Of a stretch of DNA of 64,000 nt, positions 35,915 to 47,000 are shown piece by piece. Every line of letters starts with the position of its first letter. The first letter of the stretch is position 1. The notes under the pieces are model-generated. The model did not search any database and was not told the DNA's origin. It saw nothing but the letters and a program-made list of their open reading frames with translations. The position numbers were made by a program, and so were the translations under genes. Where the stretch lies: positions 1,014,001 through 1,078,000 of the forward strand of contig BRXU01000009.1 in NCBI GenBank assembly GCA_030267565.1, written 5' to 3'. The stretch comes from Pleodorina starrii. Its lineage: Eukaryota > Chlorophyta > Chlorophyceae > Chlamydomonadales > Volvocaceae.

Positions 35915-38742
35915 ATGGAGGACCTTACCCGGGCGCTTCCGGGGCTCAGCCTGTCAGAGCAACCGGGCACCGCTGTGGATAACGGGGTGCATGCGAATGA
36001 CGTGTAAGTTGATCGATGCTATGGCATGGACTCGCTCTCTCACAAGGTGGGAGCAAGGGAAGTGCTGAGACATTCATCTCGGTCCCACAGAACGAAGCCG
36101 CCGACTCCTCCCGCTGCTGAGGGGGCATCTTCGCAACCTCAACATCAGACTCCGCAGCATGCACATACTCCGGCGCCTCTGCCGGAGTACGAGGCTGTGG
36201 ACGCGGCCATCAGACAAGCACTCGCCGACCCGACGCAGCGTGTGACAGGTGCGTCAGGCCCGGCTGGACCTTGGACTGCATGCGTTGGCACTGAATCCTT
36301 CTTGTTTTGCAGTCTTGAAATGCGAGGACCTGGTGGAGAAGTTTCTGGCTGACCCGAGCGTCGAGACTTTGCAATTCCCCGCCTCGTTCACCAGCTACCA
36401 GGTACGCAGCCGGGACAGGGCTCCCGCAACTTTTCATGAAATGATCTGTACGTAACGATACTGCCATGTTTTCGCAGCGCATGCTGGCGCACCGAGTGGG
36501 TCAGTACTATGGCCTTCAGACGAGCACCGTCGACTACGAAGAGTCGCAGGGACGGGTTGTCGCTGTCCGCACCATGCACTGTAAGGCGCCGAAGGTGAGA
36601 AGTCCCTGAGCCGTCATCACGCCTGACGCTGCGCGTCGGATTGGATGTTGTCGCGGTAATCGCTGCACGTAACATATTTTTGGCCTAACGCTGCCCTGGC
36701 TTTTTCTACGCAGCCCCGGCTTCGCGACCTCGACGTTCGCTCGGACCCAGTCGCGCAGCGCACTAATGGCGTAAACGGTCTCGGCGGTCAGGTGGCGGAA
36801 AAGCCTCGATTGCTGCGCCGGCAGGACGACGACCGGTCGCAGCAGAACAGCTCAGAGCACTCCCTGAACCAGTCCCCGGCCAGGACCATTAAGGAGAGAC
36901 ACGAAATATACATGAAGGCGCGTGAAGAGCTGGGCCTTGGAAGCGGACCGCAGGATGGCATGGTCACAGGCCGCGGTGGACGCGGCGGGCCCGGCGGGCG
37001 CTTCGGCACTGGCGGCCGCATGGATGGGGGCCGCGGCCGTAAGGCTGTGTTCAGGGACAAAGACAAGGACCTGTCGGACCCGGACTACCGTCGCGGGATG
37101 AACAGGTGGGTACGCGCTTGCGAACAAGGCCCCTTGAAGTTGCTCAACCACCCATATTACCGCTAACTTGTGTTCGATCTTGGTAGCCGTGAGACCAATG
37201 AGCGCGCATTGCTCATGTGCTCTGGCATGATGAAAGACAATCGTCGCTGGGCGCCCCACCCGGCGGTTTGCAGGTTCAATGGCACGGCGCGCTTCGACCC
37301 CTCATTCACTGCCATACCGGCGGGGGGCATCTACCAGGTGCCGACGTACGCATCGGAGGTGCGACGAGGGTGAACGGAAACGGACGTTGTCGGCGGCGTG
37401 TTTGGGGGGTAGTCTTTGCAAGGGGCTGCAACGAGCGCTTCCAACCAACACTTCAGCTGGGAAATGGCTGTGCGGTCCGCCCTTGAAATGCGGGAAACAA
37501 GCACGGCTTGTGCATGACGCTCGCACTGCATGCATTGGTCGCCGGCGCGTATATCGACTCACCTGTCTCGCTCTGTCCTTTCCTCGATCCGCAATATCCG
37601 GCGTCGATCCTCAGTTCCCGGCGCTGAACCGGATGCCAAGCGGTGGGCCCGCCGCCTCCGGATGGCCGCACATGCAGCAGCACCAGCAGCAGCAGGCGCA
37701 TCAGCTGACTCCAGGCGCGCAGTCGCACCCCATGGCGGCTCATTCGCCGCACCAGCAGCAGGCCGGACCGGGCTCTGGCGCGTGGGGCCAGCAGCAGGCG
37801 CAGCAACAGCAGGGCCCTGGCGTCCGCCCGCCGCCGCCGCCACCGCCGCCGCACCACCACGTGGCTGGCCCTGCCGGCGGCGCAGGGAGTGGCAGCGGTC
37901 CGAACGGCAAGGCGCATCATCAGGCCAGCGGTGGTGGAGGTGGCGCGGGCGGTCGCCAGCAGCAGCAGGCGCAGCAGCAGGCCTTTGGGCCTGCAATGGC
38001 GACGACTGCGTACGCCAGCGTGGGGGCGCAGTACCCGGTGCCGGTGGCCGTTGGCGCTGCCGGCTTCATGCCCGCGGCGCCGGGCCAGCACATGTTCAGC
38101 ATGGCTGCCGGCGGCGCGATCCCGGGTGCCATGTACACCGCGCCCGCCCCCGGTGTGAGCGGCGCCTTCTACCCCGGCGTTGGTATGGGCGCCATGGGAA
38201 TGAGCGCCATGGGAGTGGCGGTGCCGACAGCCCCGGCGTACGGCTACTTGGCGCCGGGAGTCGGAGTGGGCGTGGGCGCCCAGGGCGAGGCGATTACGTT
38301 GGCTCCAGGCGGCGCGTACCCCGTCTACGCAAGCTACCCGGCGGGTGCGACCATGTACCCGGCAGCGGCCGCGCAGATGCCCCAGGCGGCGGCCATGCAC
38401 CCAGCGGCCGGTGGCGCCATCCCCATGCGCCCCATGTACGGCGTCCCCACCTTCTACCCCGGGTACGATCCGTCGCAGTATGCCGCCGGGCCGGGCATGC
38501 AGTCGCAGGGCCAGGGCGAAGGCCGGATGTATGGCGGTTACGGCAGCCACCAGCAGCACCACCACAACCATGGTTCCGGCGGCATGGGCGGTCACGGCCA
38601 CGGCGGCAGCAGGACGCGCGACTCTGATAACGGGGTCGCGCGTGGAGAGTCGCAGGGGGCAGCCGCGGCGACGGCGTCCGGCGGCCTTAACGCGACCGGT
38701 AACGGGAGCGCGGCCGGCGCGGCCAGTGGGGACGCAAAGTAA
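35915..38742 (+). CDS. R3H-SUZ domain RNA-binding protein
   Basis: A likely cytosolic single-stranded nucleic-acid-binding protein of the plant/animal R3H-SUZ group; the RNA target is unknown. Exons: 35915-36003, 36091-36248, 36313-36401, 36478-36594, 36714-37105, 37187-37358, 37615-38742, giving 714 residues. The start MEDLTRALPGLSLSEQ is the first Met in a short exon with a GTAAGT donor. The R3H domain is at about 83-145: LVEKFLADP, LQFPASFTSYQRMLAHRVGQYYGL (Arg-x3-His in RMLAH), then VVAVRT. The SUZ motif is near 205-225 (RTIKERHEIYMKAREELG). A second short conserved block, DLSDPDYRRGMNR, lies at about 269-282. Residues 340-714 are Gln/Gly/Ala/Met/Tyr-rich and prion-like, with QQQ, HHH and repeated GMGAMGMSAMG. 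Such tails often drive RNP granule assembly, which is inference here. Confidence 0.88.
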
Positions 38743-41700
38743 GGATGCGGTCCCCGGAGCTGTGGGGGCGGCGGGGCGTATCTATGGCATGGCCCCAGAG
38801 GTTAGGTTTTGGCTTCGAGCAGGGGTGCAGGCTATAATGTGAGTGCTTGGACCGGCCGGGGAGCTGTGGCGGCGGTGCTGGAGGAGGGAGCGCAGCACGA
38901 TCCGGCGGCGCCGACATGAAGCTTGCCTGACCTGAAGCTTGACTTACGATCGAGGTTATTCGAGGTTATTCAACAACCCAACCACGCATGTGTTTTTACA
39001 ATTGTACTTAGCGGCCCGACTCCCCGAAATCTGCAACGATAAATCTGCTTGGCGGGAGTGACGCCCTGCGACGACTGCCGACATTGGAGCCGTGCCGCAT
39101 ACGCCGGTGTGTCTGGGCCGCACTAGCTGCAAGGCAGCAGCGTACACCAACAAGGGGCCTTACCGCCGGCGAAGCAGCCGCAGCAGTCGGTGGCGTTCCG
39201 TGCCGTGACTCGACTGTCTCGTCCGGGGGACAGCCGGCCAAGTCTGGATGACGGTACCGGGGCATTGCGGTTGTGGACTCGTGTGTCGCGATGGGTTTGT
39301 GGCTCCGTGGGGCCGTTGGTCAGCCGCTGGATGACCGGGGCCCGTGTGCCACGGAGGCCGGCTGGCGCGATGTGTTGTGTGCGTGGGAGGCACCGCTCAA
39401 CCCAAATGTCGGATACCTTCTCGCCTGGGGGCTTGTCGACTGTCTGTGGGGTCCTTCCGAAGCGCTGGGCTTGGACTGCTGGCGTGCGCGCGCCGATTGG
39501 TGTTCCCGCCTCGTCACCCGCCCCCAAATGGGAGCTGGGTTCGGGCGCGGGCGGGCGGCGACGATTCTCGCCTGCCCCGGCGCACTGATGCTCGGACCAG
39601 ACTGGGCGGGTCCTTTAGGAAAATTCGACCTCGACTCGATTCGCAGGCGCTGCAGGCGCTAGGGGCTGGCGCTAGAGCCACCCACCAGGCAGATCCAGTT
39701 ATCCAACAAATCGACATGTGTGCGTCGTTCGCGCCGGGCCACGCGGCTTGACGGCTTGACGGCGTATTCGGGCTCGCCGCTTCTTGCTGGATCGTGAGGT
39801 GAAGGGAGTGGCGGTGATGGGAAGCGGGCTGTTTGGAGCCAAACCGGCGGGGCGCCGGTGAGGTGGAGGGGCGTGGAGAGGGGGAGCGGTCCAGTCTGTC
39901 GCAGCACGTGGCCTTGCGGCTGCTGCGGGCCATGTGGGGCGGTGGTGGTGGTGGGAATTCTTTGGCGTCGAGCGGATCTTCGGGAGACCGGTGGTTAGCC
40001 CGTGAGCTTGGGTTTGGCCCCAGAGGGCGCGAGGCTGCTGCTGCGGTTGGTGGTTTTGCGGTGCAACTCCTGTGGTCCACGTAACAGGTATACGCAAGCC
40101 CAGTGCATCGATAAAGAGGTTCGACTGATGAAGAGGTTTCGGACGGCTCTTTTGTTCTTTTAATGGCCGCCATTGGCGGCTGTGGCGACGGTGGGTTGGC
40201 GGTTCAGGGCCTCGTGAGCCCAGTCGCCGCGGAAGGACGGAAGTTTTGGGCCGCCAGGGCCCCCCGTGTGTCAGTGCGGGTGGGTGGACGCGGACGTGGA
40301 TGTGCGCGGAAGGCCGCCCGGGAGAGACAAATGGGCGATGCTCGGGCGGGGGACAGGGGGGAGGTTGCTGCTGGTGATGGGTTGTGGGGTTGGGGAGGGG
40401 ATCGAGGCCGGCCGGCTGTCCAGGTCATCATACATATGATGCCGGGCTCGCTGTCCCGTGCCCGTTGCTGAACGCTTCGATCGGCTTGCCTGAGGGTCCA
40501 CCCATTGCGGGCTGGGCGGCTGGTGCTGTCGGTGCTGGCACCGCGGCAGCGGCAGGCTGGCTTACTGGCAAACACGCGGGGAGGGGGGCAGCTCCAACAC
40601 TTGTGCAGGGAGACACGGCCGAGTGTGAGGTCGTTGAGGGCCCTTGGTCGAGCGAGGGCGTGTGCCCGGAATGACCCCGGTACGTCGTCCAGGGAGGGCG
40701 GCTGTGCAGGGCTCCGTTTGGACGGAGAGCGGGGAGCGGGGAGGGCGGCAAGGGTGGAAGGTGCGACGGGCCGAAGCCAGGGGGCGTGGCGTGGTGGGTG
40801 TTGCCCGCTGCGCCTGCAATGAAGCAGGCCTTGCTGGCGCCTGGGCGCTGCGGCCGCAACGGGAGGTGCGCCCTTGTTGGCTGGTGCCGGAGCGTCCTTC
40901 GTCATCGGGGGGGAGGGCGGTCAACGCAGTGAGAAACGAGCTATCTGTGCGTGAGCTGATATCATCGGAGCAACAGATAAGGAGGTTGCGGCGGTGTCGG
41001 GCAGGGCGTCTCCTCCACGCAGCAACAAGAGCTTGCGCACGTGCATACCGCGATCCGTGGCCATGGCGGGGCGGCGCGGCAATGTTACGAGCTGAGGGCT
41101 TTCGGCGGCGCTGCGATGTGCGGCCCTTGAAGGGGCGCCCGCTGGCCTGCGGAGGCCGGATGCACACACGGACGGCCGCTGCGCGGCTTGGCGGCTTCGC
41201 AATATCGTCGAATGCGGTGTGACGGGTGAGCTGTCTGACTGCTGGTCGCGCTGATGGGGCCGGATGGGGCCCACGTGGGTGCGCGACAGGGTCTCCACCG
41301 CGAGGCGCAGAGGCACGAAGCATGTGGGCGGGAAGGAGGAAGAGGGCAGAGCTGCGGCCGGCGTGGCACCATTGACATTGCCGGCCGCGGGGGCGCCTTT
41401 TGACACCGTCCCTCGAGATCGGCCCCGGGTCGCGGACCGAGGCCCCGGGGGAAATACTTGACCGGGCGACCGCCTGCCCGGATGCAGCTCCCGGGATGAG
41501 GGAGAGGGAGAGGGCGCGTCCACGCGAACGCCCTCACTTTAACCGACCAGGTGTGTGTGTGTGTGTGTTTGGGGGGGAGGAGGAAGGAAGGAAGTGGGGG
41601 CGTGTGGGTGTTCTGCGTTCTGTTGGGGGGGGGTTATGTGTTGTCTGGGTGTGCGCTGGGCTGTGTCTGTGCATCCCCGGAGCGCGCGTTCGCGTTCGCC

Positions 41701-43129
41701 CGGACCCCCCCCCCCGCCCGCCGGGCAGCACCGGGATGCGGTGCGTCGTGCTGCGCGGGCAGCCGCAGCAGCCGGGGGACCCAAGCAAGCACCTTGCTTG
41801 TGCTGAGTCCTGTCCGGCCGGTCGGTTCCGCGGCCTGCCGGGTGGCTAGCTGCATATGACGTGGGGGGTTGCGTTTGGTTGGTGCCGTGTCATGGTGGTG
41901 GGGGTGGGGGGTGGGGGTGATGATTGCGGGTCCGTCTTGCGGTGGACGGAGCGCCGCGCTGTGCCGGATGGGACCTTATGGCTGTGTTGTGCTGCGGGAA
42001 GCATGTCGAGACGCGTATTTGGGTGTTGAACCCCGACAGTTGTTGGCGGGCGTTGCGTGTCGCGTAATGGCGCCTGTGTAACACCACACGGGCTGCACAG
42101 TCCCTGAACTCCCTGTCCTCCTCCCTCCCTGACAACTGCCCCACTGCCCGGCCAGCCTGACAGCACAACCGACCGTTGTGCGCCCGGGCGCCGTCGTTTG
42201 ACCCGCATGGCGACAGTCCTCCCTCCCATATCCGCAGACTGCGTCACAACTTCAAAACCCGCTACTGGTGCTTCCACGGCCGCGTGGTGGTGCGGCTCCC
42301 GCCACCCATCCGCACGGAGCCGCTGGTCACTGGGCGGGGGACTCACCCAGCAGGGTGGGGGGCTGCGGCGCCGTCCCCGCCCCCTCCTGGGGGGGGGCGC
42401 ACAGACCCGATTACCCCAATTGCTCCATGTGGTACAATGGGGGCATATTTGCAAGGTGACGACACTACCATCAACAAACAACCCAAGTGACCTCCCCAAG
42501 ACTAGAAGCCCAGTACGCACGAAATGCAGTAACCAGAGTCTGCAGCCCCGAGCCCCAGAGGGCTCCTCATGACGCTCCTGAGGCTCAGCACGCTCCGCCC
42601 GGCCGCCTCAGAACCGCAGGTTCGGACAAGACAGCAGTAGCAGTGGATGAACGGAACCCTACTGCTGGCGCCACTTCGTTTCACACTCCACGTCTGCTCC
42701 CCCACTTTCCTCCATTTGCTCCGTCCGCACAGGAGTGGCCTCCTCCCTGGCAGCAGCACTGCACCGCACTGCTCCTGGCACCGCACCTGTCGTCCCTCCC
42801 TCCCTAGCTGAAACAACCCCATCAAAACGACGACCCGGGCCACTGAGCCCACGGATGGCCACTGGTGGCTGCACGCCTTGGGCCGCAGGGTCGGTCGCGG
42901 TGAGGTGAGGCGATGCGCGGCACTTCGCTGTGGAGCTGTGTCGGGTTCCAAAATGTAGGCTGAGGACTCGGATATCAGGGCTCCGAAACCACGTCAATCG
43001 CCTGGCGGGCTCGGTTTGGGGGCCAGTCTGATAAGCCAAACCATCCCAAGCTCTCCCGCCATCCTCTTTGCGGCTGACAGGCAAAACGTACAATTGTCCC
43101 GTCGGGGGACGGGGTCCGTGTGTGGCTAG
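38743..43129. other. 4.4 kb without a recognised protein gene
   Basis: Lies between the R3H-SUZ stop and the COA5 stop. Plus- and minus-strand frames of 100-250 codons occur because GC is high, but none has a recognisable motif. One stretch, 41552-41729, has the form of a local intron (GTGTGT start, G-rich then C-rich, CAG end), and a TGTAA lies at 42077-42081. It may therefore be an extended 3' UTR or a long non-coding transcript on the plus strand. Confidence 0.45.
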
Positions 43130-43591
43130 CTAGTAGCCCTTGTTGCCCTGGATCCGTGAGCGCGCGTCCACCTGACCCCGGCGGCACTGGAACAGCGCGT
43201 AGCGGTACTGCTCGCACTCGGGCGCCTTCTCCGCCATGCACTCCTTGAGGCCCAGCTTACGGGTCTGCACGCGGAGAGGGGGGCAGGAGGGCGGGTGCGG
43301 GGCGCACACGTGTGGAGCGTGGAAAATGGTTACCTCCCCTTCAGGCAAGAGCGGAGCCCGCGCACAAAGTAAGGCGTAACAGTCTGATTACCAACGAATC
43401 GCTGCTGCCTGGTTGCCTGGGGCTGTGTTCGCCAACCTTCTCACGCCGTCGCACGCAGCATGACCGCTGAACTGGGGAGCACAGCACGGACCGGCGGGAC
43501 CCAAGTCTGCCACCAAGCCTACCGCCATGCACTCCGTATGACGGATGCAGTCCGCATACTTGGCCATGAGTCCTTTGCAGCCGCTCGACAT
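43130..43591 (-). CDS. COA5: Cytochrome c oxidase assembly factor COA5/PET191
   Basis: A small twin-CX9C-type protein of the mitochondrial intermembrane space needed for complex IV assembly. Two exons on the minus strand, 43591-43523 and 43264-43130, give 67 residues, close to the family's usual 70-75. Visible motifs: GCKGLMAKYADCIRHTECM in the N-terminal half (Cys spacing typical of the family), KECMAEKAPECEQYRYALFQC, and the C-terminal RSRIQGNKGY that matches the conserved family ending. It diverges from the cysteinyl-tRNA synthetase gene, with 489 bp between start codons. Confidence 0.93.
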
Positions 43592-44080
43592 AGCGTGATG
43601 CCGGTTCCTAACTTGCCGACGCCTGAAGACTTGTACGTTCTACCTTGAGCTTCGTTCTACTCCATCAAAGTATCTTGTTGCAACTGGAAAGAGGTCGTCT
43701 TCCGCAAGTGCGTTTGGGCTCAAGGACGTGGCTCAGAGCAGGCTCAAAGAGCGACCGGCTACCAAGGAGCAGGCACACGGTATCGGCTGGAAGTGAAGCG
43801 ACGACTCCGATGGAGGTGAAGGTTGTCAAACGACAACCCTGTTGTCGCGGTTATGAGCGGACTTACGCAACACCAACCGAACAACCCATCTTGATGCCGT
43901 ATTATAGCTTGCAAAAAGTTATGCCGCTCCCGACGGAATGTTATTGCATATTGTGCGGCGCCCAAAATTAAATTAATTATATACTTGGCAGGCAAGGTCT
44001 CGTGGCTGGGCCTGCGGCCAGCGGCAAGGCCACCACCACTCGACGCGTGCAAGGCAACCAAACCGCGCAATCTTCGTATT
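43592..44080. promoter_or_regulatory. Shared intergenic region of divergent COA5 and cysteinyl-tRNA synthetase genes
   Basis: 489 bp between two divergent start codons, noticeably AT-richer toward the tRNA-synthetase side (for example the A/T-rich run near 43964-43984). It must contain both promoters. No specific factor site is claimed. Confidence 0.6.
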
Positions 44081-47000
44081 ATGGCTCCAGCCACAATGAA
44101 TCTCCAATCGCGTACGTGCGGCCTTCAGCAGAGATGGAAGCCGTTCTCCGCCTGTCGGCCCCCGCGCATGGTTGCGAGGCCAATGTCGCAGGCCACGCAG
44201 ACGCTGCAGGCGACGGCCGCGAGCCGGACGACGCCAGCGGCGAACGCCGTCATCAGCCAAGGTGCGATACGGGGCGTCGATCAACTTGCTCGCGCGTTGA
44301 GGCGACCTTGCCCAGGCCAGCGGTACCTCCCCAGCGGCAAACCTCTCTCGCCAAACCCAACCCAGTACGCGACCGCCGCCGCCGCCAGCCAGTCAGCCAG
44401 CCAGTCAGCCAGCCAGTCAGCCAGCCAGTCAGCCAGCCAGTCAGCCAGCCAGTCAGTCAGCCAGTCAGTCAGAGGTCGCACCACAGCAAAGTACAAAAGC
44501 CGGAGAGGGGCTCCGCTGCGTTTTTGCCTTTGGGCGGTTCTTTTGCGGCCCCTCCTGCCCCCGCCCCCAGCCCTGGCGACCGACCCTAAGCCCCCCACAA
44601 CCTGACCGGACCATACATGACACTGACCGAACTGGGCCGAACGTGTACCCGCTGACCCGCAGCCGAGCTCCGGGAGAGAGCCGCCTTCTTCAACACACTG
44701 ACGCGGACGAAGGAGCCCTTCCGACCTCGCCTGGCCGGCGGCCCCGTCAGCATGTACGTCTGCGGCGTCACGGTGTACGACTACTCCCACATCGGTGCGT
44801 TGCACCCCGCTCCGGTCCGGTCCGGCCCCGGCCATCCCCCTTTTGGCGCCCAGAGCTGTTCCCAAACCCCCAAACCCCAAACCCCGATTCCCCAACCCCC
44901 CAAATCCCCGACAGGCCATGCCCGCGTGTACGTCGCCTTCGATGTGCTGTACCGCTTCCTTACGGCCGCCTGCGGGTACGACGTGCAGTACGTACGGAAT
45001 TTTACGGACATTGACGACAAGATCATCGCGCGGGCGCAGCAGGTGCGGCCCTTCCCTTTCCTTCCTTGGGGGCAGCGACCACCGCCGCTGGCATGCAGCC
45101 TCCAGCCTCCCCCCGCAAGCGATGTTGTACTTGTTCCGGGCTCCGGGCCGCTCTTTCGGGCCTGCCTGCCTGCCTGCCTGCCTGCGCGCAGCCCTTCACA
45201 AGCGCCTGGCGGGCACCTCACTGCTCCGAAACCACGAAACCCTGAAGCCCCAGCTGCCCCCCTCCTGCCTCTCCCTGCTCCCCCTCCAGGCGGGTGTGGA
45301 CCCCTCAGAGCTGACGGAGCGATTCATTGCGGAATTTGCCCAGGTGGGGGGGGGAGGTTGGGGGGGGGTGGGGAGAGGGGGAGGGGGTTAGAAAGAAAAA
45401 ACCTCCTCCCCGAGGGGTCCAAGAGGGGTTCAAGAGGGGAGGGCGGCGGCGGGGGAAGGGACGAGGGCCGGCGTGCTGGCGAGTGTCCGCAGGTTTAGTG
45501 GCGGGGAGAGGGCCTTTCCTTACACGAAAAGGTGCACACACACACGGGACGAACAGATCCCGCATCCGCCGCCCCTCCCTCTCCCCTCTCTCACCACCAC
45601 CACCACCATCCCCCCCCCGCAGGACATGGCCTCCCTCAACGTGCTGCCTCCCTCCCTGGAGCCCCGCGCCACCGCCTTCGTGCCCCAAATGATCTCCACC
45701 ATCTCCGACATTATCGCCAACGGTCATGCCTACGCGGTGGAGGGCGGGGATGTGTTCTTTGATGTGGCCTCACTGCCCGGATACGGCCGCCTGTCGGGGA
45801 GGGCGCAGGAGGACAACAGGTGCGGGGTGGGGGGTGGGGGTGGGTGGGTGGGGGTGGGGGTGGGTGGGTGGGTGTGCCCCGGTTTGTGCGGTGTGGGAGG
45901 GAGTAAGAAAGGGAGGGGGGGAGGGAGGGTAGTGGGACGGAAAGGGGCGGTACCGGTGCCGCCCTCTTTGTCCGCCCATCTCCCTTCAGTCAGCTGCACT
46001 GCTGTTGTTCTTCTCGGCCCCTTTCCTCACTGCCCCGCCCCTTCCCCTTTGAAGCCTGTCAGCCTGTCAGCCTGTCTGCTGGCTGGGACTGTTTCTCCTC
46101 CTTCCCCCCTCCCCGCCCCCCACCCGGTCCTCCTCCTCCCTCCACCTCCCCCCCTCTCCTACCTCCCTCGTCTCGCTCCTCAGGGCGGGTGAGCGGGTGG
46201 CAGTGGACGGCCGCAAGCGCTCCCCCGCCGACTTCGCTCTGTGGAAGGCGGCCAAGGCGGGGGAGCCCAGCTGGCCCTCCCCCTGGGGACCGGGGCGGCC
46301 CGGCTGGCACATCGAGTGCAGCTCCATGATCCGTCACCTGATGGGGCCGGTCATTGACATACACGGAGGTGCGTGTGTGCGTGTCTGCGTGTGTGGGTGT
46401 GCGTGTGTGTGTTTTGGGGGGGGTTGAGGGGGAGGGGTGGGCCCGGGATCCGCTCTTTTGTGTCGCCTCCCTCCCTCCCACCGCTGCGTCTGCCTTCCGT
46501 ATCACCCCGCCCATGCACCCACCCCAACACCCACACACCACACCCGCCTCTCCAGGCGGCCGGGACCTGGTGTTTCCGCACCACGAGAATGAGCTGGCGC
46601 AGAGCCAGGCGGCGTGTGGGTGCGGAAGGAACCACGGGTCGGGCAACATCAGCCCCGCAGCGACAGACGCCTCCGCGTCCGCGTCCGGCTCGTCTTCGGG
46701 TGGTGAGGGTGGTGGTGGTGGTGGTGGTGGTGGTGGTGGTGGTGGTGGCGAGGGCCCGCTGCACAACGGCACCGACTTTGTTCGCTACTGGCTGCACAAC
46801 GGGTTCGTGAATGTGGACAGCGAAAAGATGTCCAAGTCGTTGGGCAACTTCTTCACCATCAGGTGTGTGTGGGGGGGGGCCGCGGGTGGCGAGGTGGGGA
46901 TCGTGTGTGTGTTTGGGAGAGGGAGGGGGGGAGGGAGGAAGGTGTTTGGCTGCGTCTGCGGCCCGGGGTGGGGGGCGGGGGAGGGGTCTACATGCGGCAG

